From Eubacterium sp. (GTDB lineage: Bacteria > Bacillota > Clostridia > Lachnospirales > CAG-274), in assembly GCA_020859645.1 (NCBI GenBank), contig JAJBVU010000296.1, positions 1-17,864 of the forward strand: a stretch of DNA of 17,864 nucleotides, written 5' to 3'. The translations under genes were made by a program, and so were the position numbers. The notes under the pieces were generated by a model, which was given only the letters and a program-made list of their open reading frames with translations, was not told the DNA's origin and did no database searches. Shown here one piece after another: positions 7,159 to 14,375 of the stretch. The stretch's first letter is position 1. Each line of letters begins with the position of its first letter.

Positions 7159-9171
7159 TTAGTCTTTTAATGCCTTTTTAAGCTCTTCAAGCTGTTTTGA
7201 AATATCACTGCCCGAATAGCTTGAGCCTAAAGCGCTCTTTCCGTTTTCCGAAGCTTTATTATTTGTTTCATTCTGAGCCTTGTTTTCAGATGCCGCCGCA
7301 GCGGTTCCGCCGTGACCCATGTATCCGTTTAAGGCATCGTCATTGTCAGTTACCGTAAAGCTTGTTTTTCTCATAGACCTGAGCATAAGGTCTTTAATCT
7401 GATAAACGCCCTCTTCTCTTGCTTCGGCTATACCTATGGCAAAGGCAAGCTTACAGCCTGCTGTTTCGTTATAAACGTTAACAGCCTTAATAATTTCATC
7501 ACAGTATGCCGCAGCTCTTTCACCAGTCATATTTTCTGCAAACACAAGAAGCTGACCGGCGCTGTTTACGCCTATGAAGCAGTCTCTCTCGCCTGAGAAT
7601 ACGCCCTGCATGATTTTAACAAGCTGTAAAATCATGCCGTCCACAACCTCAACGCCGTAAATTCTGTTTATGTCTCTCAGATTTTCTATTCTCACAGACA
7701 TACATACAAACTCACCCTTAACAGGTGTTTTTCCGTATTTGGAAAGAAGTCTGTCGCAGGCAGCTCTGTTAGGAATATTAAGCTTATGGTCAACATAAAC
7801 ATAATATTCGAATATGTCTATAAGTCTGCCTAAAATAATTGCTCCCAAACAGCCTACAATACCGAAGGCAAGGGCAATCAAAAGAGCATATCTGCCTATG
7901 GCAATGCCTTCATCAACGGCTATGCCCGAAACAAGCTGAATGTTCTGTGCGCCTATATATTCGTTATATTCATCGTTTGTAACCTCCATAATCTGGAAGA
8001 GGTTATCGGCTTTTTCAACAAGGGTGTCGATCATTTCCTGAGCTTTCTGCCTTGCTTCCTCAGTGTTTGTACTGTCTGAGCCTCTGTATACGTCTAAAAT
8101 ATACTGGCAGTACGCCACCTCAACCAGTGCTTCGTCATAGTCTGTCTGAAGGTCGGCATACTTTGTTAAAAGAGTATCATATTCAACAGTCTGGTCTGCA
8201 TCGAAAATTTCTCCTGTTTCGTTGGTATACCAGTAGCTGTCAACGTCGTCTAATATATACTCATATGTAATATCGGTGTTGCCCGACTCTCTCATCATTG
8301 TTACATAGGCTTCAATTACGCCCTCTACATATGCAATTTTCTGTGCGGCGTTTTCGTTTGTGAGAGTATATTCGTCAATTCTGTTTTGATATTTAGCAAG
8401 AAGAACGTCCTTTGCATCGGTTATGTGATTATCCAAAATATAAGCATAGAGATCCCACACATCAATATTTTTAAGCAGAAGGAATTCCTTTTGAAGGTCG
8501 GAAAAATTATAGCCCGTAGCGGATGAACGGAACTCCTCGTCAGCCCCTTCGGCCCTTTTCTTCGTTTCATCGTTAGCAGATGAAATAGAGCTTCTTAAAA
8601 TTTCAGCCTTTTCGAGGTAGTCATAGCTTCCCTTGTTTATTTTTGAAATATCATTAACAGCGGGAACAGATGAGTTTATATGCTCCTCGCCGTAAAATGA
8701 AATATAGGAGTTTAAAAGCTCGTCCAAAAACTGCCTTGCAAAGTCCTCTGTATTGGGCGCCATTCCGTTTTTAACCGTAAATGCAATTCTGTATTCAACG
8801 GGCTTTTCCGTAACCTCTTCACCGTTTGCTATAGTTGCCTCATCAAGGGCTATTTTCTCTTCGGTTCTGAGAGCGTCAACGGAAACGCCTGAACGCATAT
8901 CGTCTATATTATAGCCGGAATAGCTTATGCCAAGCTTAGAAAACACCTCAGAAATAACGCTTGAAGAATAAATCTCCGTTGTGTCAATTTCACTGCCGTC
9001 CGGAGCAAGCCCCGAAACTGCGTCCTCGTTTGCATATTTTATAATAGCGCTTGCGGTGTAGGTCTGTTTGCTTTTTAAAACCGCATAGCCCAAAATACCG
9101 GCAACTGCCGAAATAAGTATAATCAAGAGCTGAAATTTTTTGATATAGCCCATTATGTCAAATTTTTTCAT
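7159..9171 (-). CDS. Wzz-like chain-length determinant with degenerate C-terminal GGDEF-like domain
   Basis: A 670-residue membrane protein. TM1 spans about 13-32, followed by a Wzz-type start (KQTYTASAIIKYANE) and a large extracytoplasmic region with predicted coiled-coil character (about 180-405). TM2 spans about 427-449. From 455 to 605 the cytoplasmic part follows the GGDEF plan: LNIPNRAACDRLL for the LTGLPNR helix, INRIYGVEVVDGMILQLVKIM for the N-D/GD helix, LAFAIGIAEA for the vSiGia strand. The catalytic GGDEF itself is replaced by SAGQL (537-541) and no RxxD inhibitory site is evident, so it should not make c-di-GMP; a binding or purely structural role is possible. A Ser/Asn/Ala-rich linker and a short Lys/Glu helix end the protein. 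It starts in an ATGA overlap with the second Wzz-like gene. Its likely task is control of polysaccharide polymerisation or export. Confidence 0.85.
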   Translation of the reverse strand: MKKFDIMGYIKKFQLLIILISAVAGILGYAVLKSKQTYTASAIIKYANEDAVSGLAPDGSEIDTTEIYSSSVISEVFSKLGISYSGYNIDDMRSGVSVDALRTEEKIALDEATIANGEEVTEKPVEYRIAFTVKNGMAPNTEDFARQFLDELLNSYISFYGEEHINSSVPAVNDISKINKGSYDYLEKAEILRSSISSANDETKKRAEGADEEFRSSATGYNFSDLQKEFLLLKNIDVWDLYAYILDNHITDAKDVLLAKYQNRIDEYTLTNENAAQKIAYVEGVIEAYVTMMRESGNTDITYEYILDDVDSYWYTNETGEIFDADQTVEYDTLLTKYADLQTDYDEALVEVAYCQYILDVYRGSDSTNTEEARQKAQEMIDTLVEKADNLFQIMEVTNDEYNEYIGAQNIQLVSGIAVDEGIAIGRYALLIALAFGIVGCLGAIILGRLIDIFEYYVYVDHKLNIPNRAACDRLLSKYGKTPVKGEFVCMSVRIENLRDINRIYGVEVVDGMILQLVKIMQGVFSGERDCFIGVNSAGQLLVFAENMTGERAAAYCDEIIKAVNVYNETAGCKLAFAIGIAEAREEGVYQIKDLMLRSMRKTSFTVTDNDDALNGYMGHGGTAAAASENKAQNETNNKASENGKSALGSSYSGSDISKQLEELKKALKD

Positions 9172-10555
9172 AATGCCTGATCTCTTCCGTGTTTTTTGCT
9201 GCGTGTCTGAGTCTTAAGAACCGCAAAAATAATCAAAGCCACAAGTAAAATTATTGTTCCTTCAGCGGCGTTTTTAAGCCCTGCGGCAATAATTTCGCTC
9301 TGTTCCTCATCTGTTATAACAACATATCCGTCTGAGCTTTTGCTCTCATATTCAACAACCGTCTCCTTGGCAAGCTGCGCATATTCGCTTAAGCCTGTTT
9401 TAAGGTTTTCAATCATAACCTCAGCCTGTTCTCTTAAAGCCTCGTTGTCGCTGTGAGACTGAAGAACGCTGATTATATTGTTGTTTGATTCAATGCTTGC
9501 CAAATAAGAAGCCGCTGCGGAGGCTGCGTCCTCGGCATTTTTCGAAAAATCGTCAACTCCAAGCTTTGTTCTGGACATATAGAACTCGCCGTTTTTATCA
9601 CGTGTGGGAACAAGCACAATAGTCGCCATATCCCTTTCATACATATTTATAACCTCTATGTATGTCTCATACATACCATGCTTTTTCTGATAGTCCTTAT
9701 CCAAAAGAAGATTTTGATAATTCTTTTTAACTATGTACTGCTGTCTGTCCTTTGATATTCCGTTCTGCATAATAAAGGACTTATAGTTTTCAAGAGAAAC
9801 ACTCTTATAGTTGGTAATTTTTTTATAAAGCGTTTTAAAGCTTTCTCCCGACTCCGATGAAACAAAGGTGCCTGCCGAATGGCTCATAGCCAGCATATAT
9901 TTTTCAACCTCTTCAGCCTTTGTTGTTAAAATATCGTTTATATCCAAATAATCCGCTGTTTCGATTTCGGAAAAATCCAAATCCAAAACATTTGTTTTTC
10001 TTGAATATGCTTCGGTAAAGTATTCCTGAAGGGCTGTTTTATAATAATCCATAACCTCGGAAGCCCTGAAACTGCCCAAGCCGTTTTAGCCGAAAACATA
10101 ACTGAATATTCCGTTGCCACATAGGGCTTATCCAAAGATACGGAGTCGTTTATTCTGACCGGTCTTACGGTAAAGCCGCTTTTAAGTGTCTCGGCGTCAA
10201 CGTCATAGCCCCCTTGGGCAATGATTTTTTCCATAACCGCATCATCTGTCAGCTCGCTGGCAGTAAACTTTGTTTTATTGGGGTTTAAGCCGCTTGATGA
10301 CTCAAGGTAATTAAGACCGACGGTCACCTTGCAATAAAGAGCTTCCTCTGCGCTTGATGTAAAAAAGCTTACGCCGAAAAAAAGCACAGCCGCCAAAGCA
10401 AGGGGAATTACCCTTCTTTTTAAAACAGGCTGGTTTCTTTTTATCATAGCAAAAATATTTCTTTCATCATCGGCAATAATAAAATACGCCGCTGCCAAAA
10501 TCAGAATTAATGGGATAAGCTTTAAAACAAAGCTTATAATATCAATAAATATCAT
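9168..10555 (-). pseudogene. Second Wzz-like chain-length/co-polymerase protein, split by a frameshift
   Basis: Two overlapping frames make one protein. The 5' part starts at ATG 10553-10555 (AGAGGTGA ribosome binding site) and has TM helices at about 5-27 and 48-67 around a basic cytoplasmic loop, then an extracytoplasmic region. Its frame derails at about 10084 and stops at 9938. The 3' part, in the -1 frame, runs to 9168 and ends in a TM (IILLVALIIFAVL) and a basic tail. Adding one A to the A4 run at 10084-10087 (minus strand) restores a 462-residue protein reading FSAKNGLGSF. This matches FTVKNGMAP at the equivalent place in the adjacent Wzz-GGDEF protein, with EYSVMF aligning to EYRIAF just before it. 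The intact product would be a paralogous chain-length protein without the GGDEF part. The break may be a real mutation or a homopolymer sequencing error. Independent expression of the 3' half from TTG 10077-10079 is unlikely. Confidence 0.85.
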
Positions 10556-11519
10556 TTTCTGTCACCTCTGTTTCTTCAACAATTTCTTCTTCCGTTTCGT
10601 CACCGGCTTCCCCTTCCTCGCCGTGAAGGGTCACCGTTATAAGCTCGGGCTTGTTGTTAATTCTGGGAAATTTTTCGTGACCCCCTAAGCCTCTGCTTAC
10701 AATAAGCTCACTGTTTTGAAGCTCATATTCTCCTCCCGAATATTTGGGGAAAAGTCCTCCCCCTGAGGGGTGAAACACGCCCCTTCCGCCGGGAAGTCTT
10801 ATAAGACCGCCGTGAAAATGCCCTGCAAAGCACAAATCCACATTTATGTCATCCAACATATCATAAAACAAATCCGGATGGTGAGTTATGAAAATCTTAA
10901 AAGCGCTGTCATCCGCCGCTTCAAGCTCTTCAACCTTATATCCGCCCCACTGTTCAAACTCTTCGGGGCCTGTTCCCACTGCGCCTATATCTATAACGTT
11001 TCCTCTGATATTTTCGGTGTAAACGCTTTCTCTGCAGAAAACAGCGCCTGTTTCATCGATATATTCGTCAATGGGGGTTGTGACGCCGTCCACTCCGGAA
11101 TGCATCATAATGCCCTCGTGGTTTCCGTAGCAGTAATAAACAGGGGCAATTTCAACCAGCTCTTCGCAAAGCTCCACAGCCACGCTGACATCGGGGTTTG
11201 TATATGTAACCATATCACCGGCTATTAAAATAAGGTCGGGGCTTTCGTTTTTCACCGCTTCAACCAAAACGCTGTTGCCCTCGCCGTATTCCGCACAGTG
11301 GAGATCCGCCAAAACACAAAGCTTAACCTCGCCGCTGATTTTTTTCGACTCAACGTCATAATATGTAATACCGAAGCTTTGATTGTCATAAACGTTACAG
11401 CCTATATATCCGCCCGCTAAGGCAATTATAACAACTACGACCGCAAACAGCCTGAGCCTGCCCTGTTTTTTCTTTTTCCTTATATATTCAATCTGTTCAA
11501 GCCTGATTTCTTCAATCAT
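10542..11519 (-). CDS. Membrane-anchored metallophosphoesterase
   Basis: A 325-residue calcineurin-like phosphoesterase with the full set of metal-site motifs: ADLH (71-74), GDMV (101-104), GNHE (132-135), THH (212-214) and GHFHGG (233-238). A basic N-terminus and one TM at about 23-41 place the catalytic domain outside the cytoplasm, as in YkuE/YaeI-type phosphodiesterases acting at the membrane. The last 27 residues form an acidic Glu/Thr-rich tail, which is unusual and may be a flexible or interaction segment. It starts in an ATGA overlap with the DivIVA-like gene and overlaps the start of the split Wzz-like gene by 14 nt, so it belongs to the polysaccharide operon. A substrate such as a lipid-linked pyrophosphate or phosphodiester is plausible from context, but the sequence does not show it. 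Confidence 0.9.
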   Translation of the reverse strand: MIEEIRLEQIEYIRKKKKQGRLRLFAVVVVIIALAGGYIGCNVYDNQSFGITYYDVESKKISGEVKLCVLADLHCAEYGEGNSVLVEAVKNESPDLILIAGDMVTYTNPDVSVAVELCEELVEIAPVYYCYGNHEGIMMHSGVDGVTTPIDEYIDETGAVFCRESVYTENIRGNVIDIGAVGTGPEEFEQWGGYKVEELEAADDSAFKIFITHHPDLFYDMLDDINVDLCFAGHFHGGLIRLPGGRGVFHPSGGGLFPKYSGGEYELQNSELIVSRGLGGHEKFPRINNKPELITVTLHGEEGEAGDETEEEIVEETEVTENDIY

Positions 11520-12115
11520 TTATCTGCTCCCCCTGTTCCCTCTTCGATAGCCTTCATTTTGTCAATTCTCTGAGACAGCCTTTCGGGAAAAGCATCCGCC
11601 AATGTGTTTATACAGCCCTGCATAAACCTAAGCTCTGTTATAAACTGCTCCGCAGCCGCCTTAAGCTCCGAGTTTAAAGCCTCCTCGGCTCTCGCTCTGT
11701 TCTGCTCCGCAATTTTCTCCGTCTCGGTTAAAATTCTCTCAGCCTTTTCCCACGCACGGGGTTCAATGTCTTTAACCCTGTCCTTAAGCTCGCTGTCCGA
11801 AATGCCCGAAATAAGCCCTTCCCTTGAGCTTTCGTCAAACTTAGCCGCCTTTTCGGACATAAGCCTAAAGTCCTCCTCTCCGAAGCCCTCGGGCAGCCAC
11901 TCAGGTCTTAAAGCCGCCGCAGGCTCGCTTTGAGGCTCTCTGTCGAGAACTCCGCTTTCCAATACGGATGTGACGCTTTCTTCAAGCTTAGCCGCTTTTT
12001 CCTTTATAACCTCAAGCTTTTCGCAGGTCTCTTCAAGGCTTTTGACATAGCGCACAACGTCTTTTTTCTTATATCCGCCGAAAACGTTGGTTCTGAAATA
12101 CTTTCCGTAAGCCAT
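11516..12115 (-). CDS. DivIVA-like coiled-coil protein, first gene of the polysaccharide operon
   Basis: A 199-residue soluble, charged protein. Residues 7-28 (FRTNVFGGYKKKDVVRYVKSLE) resemble the DivIVA N-terminal membrane-binding motif, in which a GY pair is followed by a helix beginning with basic and acidic residues. Glu/Lys-rich coiled-coil segments follow at about 28-50 and 105-165. DivIVA proteins bind curved membrane at septa and poles and recruit partners, so this one could position the polysaccharide machinery; that is inference from context. It is the first gene after the divergent promoter region, starts at ATG 12113-12115 behind AAGGAAGGA, and ends in an ATGA overlap with the phosphoesterase. 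The middle region is not conserved enough to assign further. Confidence 0.8.
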   Translation of the reverse strand: MAYGKYFRTNVFGGYKKKDVVRYVKSLEETCEKLEVIKEKAAKLEESVTSVLESGVLDREPQSEPAAALRPEWLPEGFGEEDFRLMSEKAAKFDESSREGLISGISDSELKDRVKDIEPRAWEKAERILTETEKIAEQNRARAEEALNSELKAAAEQFITELRFMQGCINTLADAFPERLSQRIDKMKAIEEGTGGADK

Positions 12116-12182
12116 ATTTTTTTATCCTTCCTTAAACAAAAGTTAAATTCTTTCAGCACTTCTTAAACCGCATTATATAACA

Positions 12183-12211
12183 ATTTTATCACATCTCACC
12201 AACAATAGCAA
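12183..12211 (-). promoter_or_regulatory. Predicted sigma-A promoter of the polysaccharide operon
   Basis: Read on the minus strand: TTGCTA (12206-12211), a 17-nt spacer and TAAAAT (12183-12188), about 70 nt upstream of the DivIVA-like start. A second TATAAT-like box lies slightly further downstream. Just upstream, AACTATA and TATAGTT (12240-12246 and 12262-12268) form a 7-bp inverted repeat that could be an operator. This is a pattern match only. Confidence 0.55.
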
Positions 12212-12285
12212 GTAATTTTGTAAATTTTCCATACATTTTAACTATAGCTTATCTTTATGTTTATAGTTTTTCTGTGATAATTACC

Positions 12286-12316
12286 TTGACAAAATCCTCT
12301 CGGGGGGGGGTATAAT
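12286..12316 (+). promoter_or_regulatory. Sigma-A promoter with G9 tract in the spacer (putative phase-variable promoter)
   Basis: Consensus -35 TTGACA (12286-12291) and consensus -10 TATAAT (12311-12316) are separated by 19 nt, of which the last nine (12302-12310) are G. Optimal spacing is 17 nt, so loss of one or two G would tune the promoter towards maximal activity and gain would weaken it. This is the arrangement known for slipped-strand phase variation of neisserial porA. The promoter drives the surface carbohydrate-binding protein gene downstream. Confidence 0.8.
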
Positions 12317-12319
12317 TAA

Positions 12320-12351
12320 GTCGGATATTGAAAATATCCGGCTTAACCGAC
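12320..12351 (+). promoter_or_regulatory. Stem-loop at the predicted transcript 5' end
   Basis: CGGATATT (12322-12329) and AATATCCG (12333-12340) form a perfect 8-bp stem with a 3-nt loop, extendable by a T-G and a G-C pair. It begins where transcription from the G9 promoter should start. GTCGG (12320-12324) can alternatively pair with CCGAC (12347-12351). It could be a 5' mRNA-stabilising hairpin or a repressor operator; the sequence does not decide between these. Confidence 0.5.
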
Positions 12352-12382
12352 AGTTTTTCTATTTTTAAGGGAGTGAAAACTA

Positions 12383-13102
12383 ATGAAAAAATTTAATTTA
12401 AAAAGCGGATTGTGCGGATTTATGGCAGGTATTATGGTTACGGCGGCTGTGCCTGTTTTGGCTTATAACGGCTCTATGAATATTCTTGCAACATTTAAGA
12501 ATATAAAGATCTATATTGACGGCGCAGAGCTGACGCCCCGTGATTCGGCAGGCAATGTTCTCGAACCCTTCATCTATAACGGCAGTACCTATCTGCCCAT
12601 TCGTGCCGTCGGTGAAGCCGTAGGCAAAACCGTAAGCTATGACGCAAATTCAAATTCCGTTTATTTGGGCAACAGTTCAAACTCAGGGGCAACATCTTAT
12701 TCAAACTCCCAAGGTATTAAATTAGAACCATATCAAATAAGCGAAGGCTGTGAAGCAAAGAATATAGAATTGGGCGGCATAACTTATAAAAATGCTTTGC
12801 AGTTTGGTTCTATTGCAAATTATTATGATGAAGTTTATGCATATTATAATTTATCCGGACAGTATACATCGGTAAACTTGGTTTATGGTGGAATTGATAA
12901 TAGTGGTTCTACTGATGATACAGCAACCATAAAATTTTATGGAGATAATATACTTTTAAAAGAGGCAAATATAAATTACGGTGAACTACCCAAAAATCTT
13001 GCACTGAATGTTACAGGTGTATCGCAACTTACAATTGAGGTTGATAGAGATTATGAAAATTCATGGTTTTTAATTGGCATAGGCGATACGTATTTTAAAT
13101 AA
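12383..13102 (+). CDS. Secreted stalk-domain protein with NPCBM/NEW2-like carbohydrate-binding module
   Basis: A 239-residue exported protein. A signal peptide covers residues 1-27 (basic start, hydrophobic core, VLA cleavage site). Residues about 40-96 form a short 'copper amine oxidase N-terminal'/stalk domain (IYIDGAELTPRDSAGNVLEPF and YLPIRAVGEAVGKTVSYD), a cell-surface module common in Clostridia and not an enzyme. After a Ser/Asn-rich linker, residues about 118-236 resemble the NPCBM/NEW2 carbohydrate-binding fold (NALQFGSIANYYDEVYAYYNLSGQYTSV, then TATIKFYGD and LNVTGVSQLTIEVD). The start ATG at 12383 has GGGAGTG 7 nt upstream. The gene is monocistronic, divergent from the polysaccharide operon, and driven by the G9 promoter. 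GC content falls from about 49% in the stalk half to about 28% in the binding-module half (hand counts), which suggests a domain acquired by recombination. It probably binds surface or host glycans. Confidence 0.87.
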   Translation: MKKFNLKSGLCGFMAGIMVTAAVPVLAYNGSMNILATFKNIKIYIDGAELTPRDSAGNVLEPFIYNGSTYLPIRAVGEAVGKTVSYDANSNSVYLGNSSNSGATSYSNSQGIKLEPYQISEGCEAKNIELGGITYKNALQFGSIANYYDEVYAYYNLSGQYTSVNLVYGGIDNSGSTDDTATIKFYGDNILLKEANINYGELPKNLALNVTGVSQLTIEVDRDYENSWFLIGIGDTYFK

Positions 13103-13121
13103 AACTAAATACATATTTATT

Positions 13122-13155
13122 AAAAAGCACTTGTTGAAATATACGGGTGCTTTTT
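13122..13155 (+). terminator. Intrinsic terminator, probably bidirectional
   Basis: AAAAAGCAC (13122-13130) pairs with GTGCTTTTT (13147-13155) around a 16-nt loop, 19 nt after the stop of the surface protein gene. T runs follow the stem in both directions, so it could also stop leftward transcripts from the deacetylase gene. Confidence 0.8.
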
Positions 13156-13194
13156 CTATGCGTCAATATAATTTAATTGTTGAACAAATTAAGT

Positions 13195-13340
13195 AAAGAA
13201 AGCAGAGCTTCAGGCAGCCGACAAGGCTCCCCTTGAGGGTGTTCAGAACTTTTGCCTACGACAAAAGCCGGTCTTTCAGACCGGCCTGATGTCTTTCAGG
13301 TTCTCACTGTCACACAAAAGTGTGACTGAGAGGTGAGGTC
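13195..13340. repeat. Cluster of consecutive hairpins, likely an intergenic palindromic repeat element
   Basis: Stems in order: CCCT/AGGG (13230-13239), CTTTTG/CAAAAG (13249-13254, 13262-13267), GCCGGTCT/AGACCGGC (13267-13274, 13278-13285; perfect, 3-nt loop), CCTGA/TCAGG (13285-13289, 13296-13300) and GTCACAC/GTGTGAC (13309-13315, 13320-13326), the last extended by TCTCA/TGAGA across a 2-nt bulge. The element ends at the stop codon of the deacetylase gene. No open frame explains it. The ends resemble short palindromic repeats I recall from gut Clostridia genomes; no search was done. Confidence 0.55.
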
Positions 13341-13341
13341 C

Positions 13342-14151
13342 TTACTCTGTCTCCGAGCTTCCTTCAATCTGCCGTCCCTCGTGGTTCATATAATACTCCC
13401 CTCTCAATATCAGCTCACTTACCGGCACGATTTCATAGCCCTTTTCCTTAAGTCCCTTTATAATCGTGTCCAAACAGTCCGGCGTATACTTCGTATCGTT
13501 GTGAAACAAAATTATTGAGCCGCTGCCTAAGTGCTTGTGAGACAAAACCTGATTTATCTCCGCTTCAACCCCCTGTTCCTTCCAGTCCAAGCTGTCCACG
13601 TCCCACTGTATGCTGTAATATCCGCACTCCTTCGCAGCATTCAAAACCGTATCGTTATACTCCCCGTAGGGCGGTCTGTAAAGTTCCATATCAATCCCCA
13701 ATAGCTCCTTCACCTTGTTATGTACCCCCGTAATCTCCGCCTTGTTTTGCTCCAAACTCAGCTTGCTCCCATGAGGGTGCGTATTCGAGTGGTTCCCGAT
13801 GTCATGCCCCGCCTCATACATCTTCTTAACCTCCTCCGGATACTTGTCAACCCAATACCCGCATAGAAAAAACGTCGCCCTCACATCATTCGCCTTAAGT
13901 ATCTCCAAAATCTCGTCCGTGTCCTCCGCTCCCCAAGCCGCATCGAACGATATGGCAATCTTGTTGTCATCCCTGTCCACACAATAAATCGGCAAAGCCT
14001 TCTTCGCCGCTGCAACCTCCGCCGTTTTCGACAGCATAAAAGGTCTTATTCCCAATAAACCTACAAGGCAAACCAACCCCAAAACCACAGCATACACAAC
14101 TGCCGAATTATTGCCAACTTTATTTATAAATTTTCTGATCTTGTTTGCCAT
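13342..14151 (-). CDS. PdaB-like polysaccharide deacetylase (NodB domain)
   Basis: A 269-residue protein with one N-terminal TM (about 18-36) and an extracytoplasmic NodB-type carbohydrate esterase 4 domain (about 63-250). Motif 1 is ISFDAAWG (67-74): the catalytic Asp is kept, but the second Asp of the usual TFDDG is Ala, as in PdaB-type proteins (FDISWG in Bacillus subtilis PdaB, from memory). Motif 2 is HSNTHPH (121-127) with both metal-binding His, motif 3 is RPPYGEY (159-165), then DVDSLDW (184-190) and ILFHN (214-218). It probably removes N-acetyl groups from peptidoglycan or another surface polysaccharide. ATG at 14149-14151 has AGGTGG 6 nt upstream. The gene stands alone with its own promoter. 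PdaB relatives act in sporulation, but no sporulation-sigma promoter is obvious here. Confidence 0.92.
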   Translation of the reverse strand: MANKIRKFINKVGNNSAVVYAVVLGLVCLVGLLGIRPFMLSKTAEVAAAKKALPIYCVDRDDNKIAISFDAAWGAEDTDEILEILKANDVRATFFLCGYWVDKYPEEVKKMYEAGHDIGNHSNTHPHGSKLSLEQNKAEITGVHNKVKELLGIDMELYRPPYGEYNDTVLNAAKECGYYSIQWDVDSLDWKEQGVEAEINQVLSHKHLGSGSIILFHNDTKYTPDCLDTIIKGLKEKGYEIVPVSELILRGEYYMNHEGRQIEGSSETE

Positions 14152-14198
14152 TATAAACCACCTGTTTTTTACTATATTATGAGAAGATTACAGCTTTT

Positions 14199-14227
14199 AT
14201 CATAAATATTTTACATACCTGTTGCAA
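14199..14227 (-). promoter_or_regulatory. Predicted sigma-A promoter of the deacetylase gene
   Basis: Minus-strand TTGCAA (14222-14227), a 17-nt spacer and TATGAT (14199-14204), about 45 nt upstream of the deacetylase ATG. The adjacent A/T-rich sequence (about 14235-14273) can form a weak AAAAGTTTT hairpin. Pattern match only. Confidence 0.45.
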
Positions 14228-14300
14228 GTAACTGCAAAAAGTTTTATGTTGTAAAAAACTTTTCATAACAATTTCTCTTTGGATATGCCTTGATTGGATA

Positions 14301-14361
14301 ATAATAAAGACTTTCACTATCCGGCTTTATTTTAGTCGAATCAGCGAAAGTCCTTTATTAT
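14301..14361. terminator. Long imperfect inverted repeat, possible terminator of the 14376-16808 gene
   Basis: ATAATAAAGACTTTC (from 14301) pairs with GAAAGTCCTTTATTAT (to 14361) with a one-base bulge and a loop of about 26 nt. It starts 15 nt after the stop of the large hypothetical gene. The T-rich 3' arm makes a terminator plausible, but no clean T run follows it, so a mobile-element remnant is an alternative. Confidence 0.45.
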
Positions 14362-14375
14362 GAAACATTAAAAAA

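Noticed and set aside
7159..9171. Active diguanylate cyclase or c-di-GMP I-site in the GGDEF-like domain
   Set aside because: The GGDEF signature is SAGQL and no RxxD is placed correctly; the nearest acidic/basic pair (ERD at 528-530) does not fit the spacing.
9168..10079. 3' half of the split Wzz-like gene as an independent gene starting at TTG 10077-10079
   Set aside because: It has no ribosome binding site, lacks the N-terminal TM part, and one added A joins it in register to the upstream frame with paralogue support.
10080..10090. Programmed -1 frameshift at the A4 run
   Set aside because: In the zero frame (GCT AAA ACG) there is no canonical slippery heptamer; a one-base deletion explains the data better.
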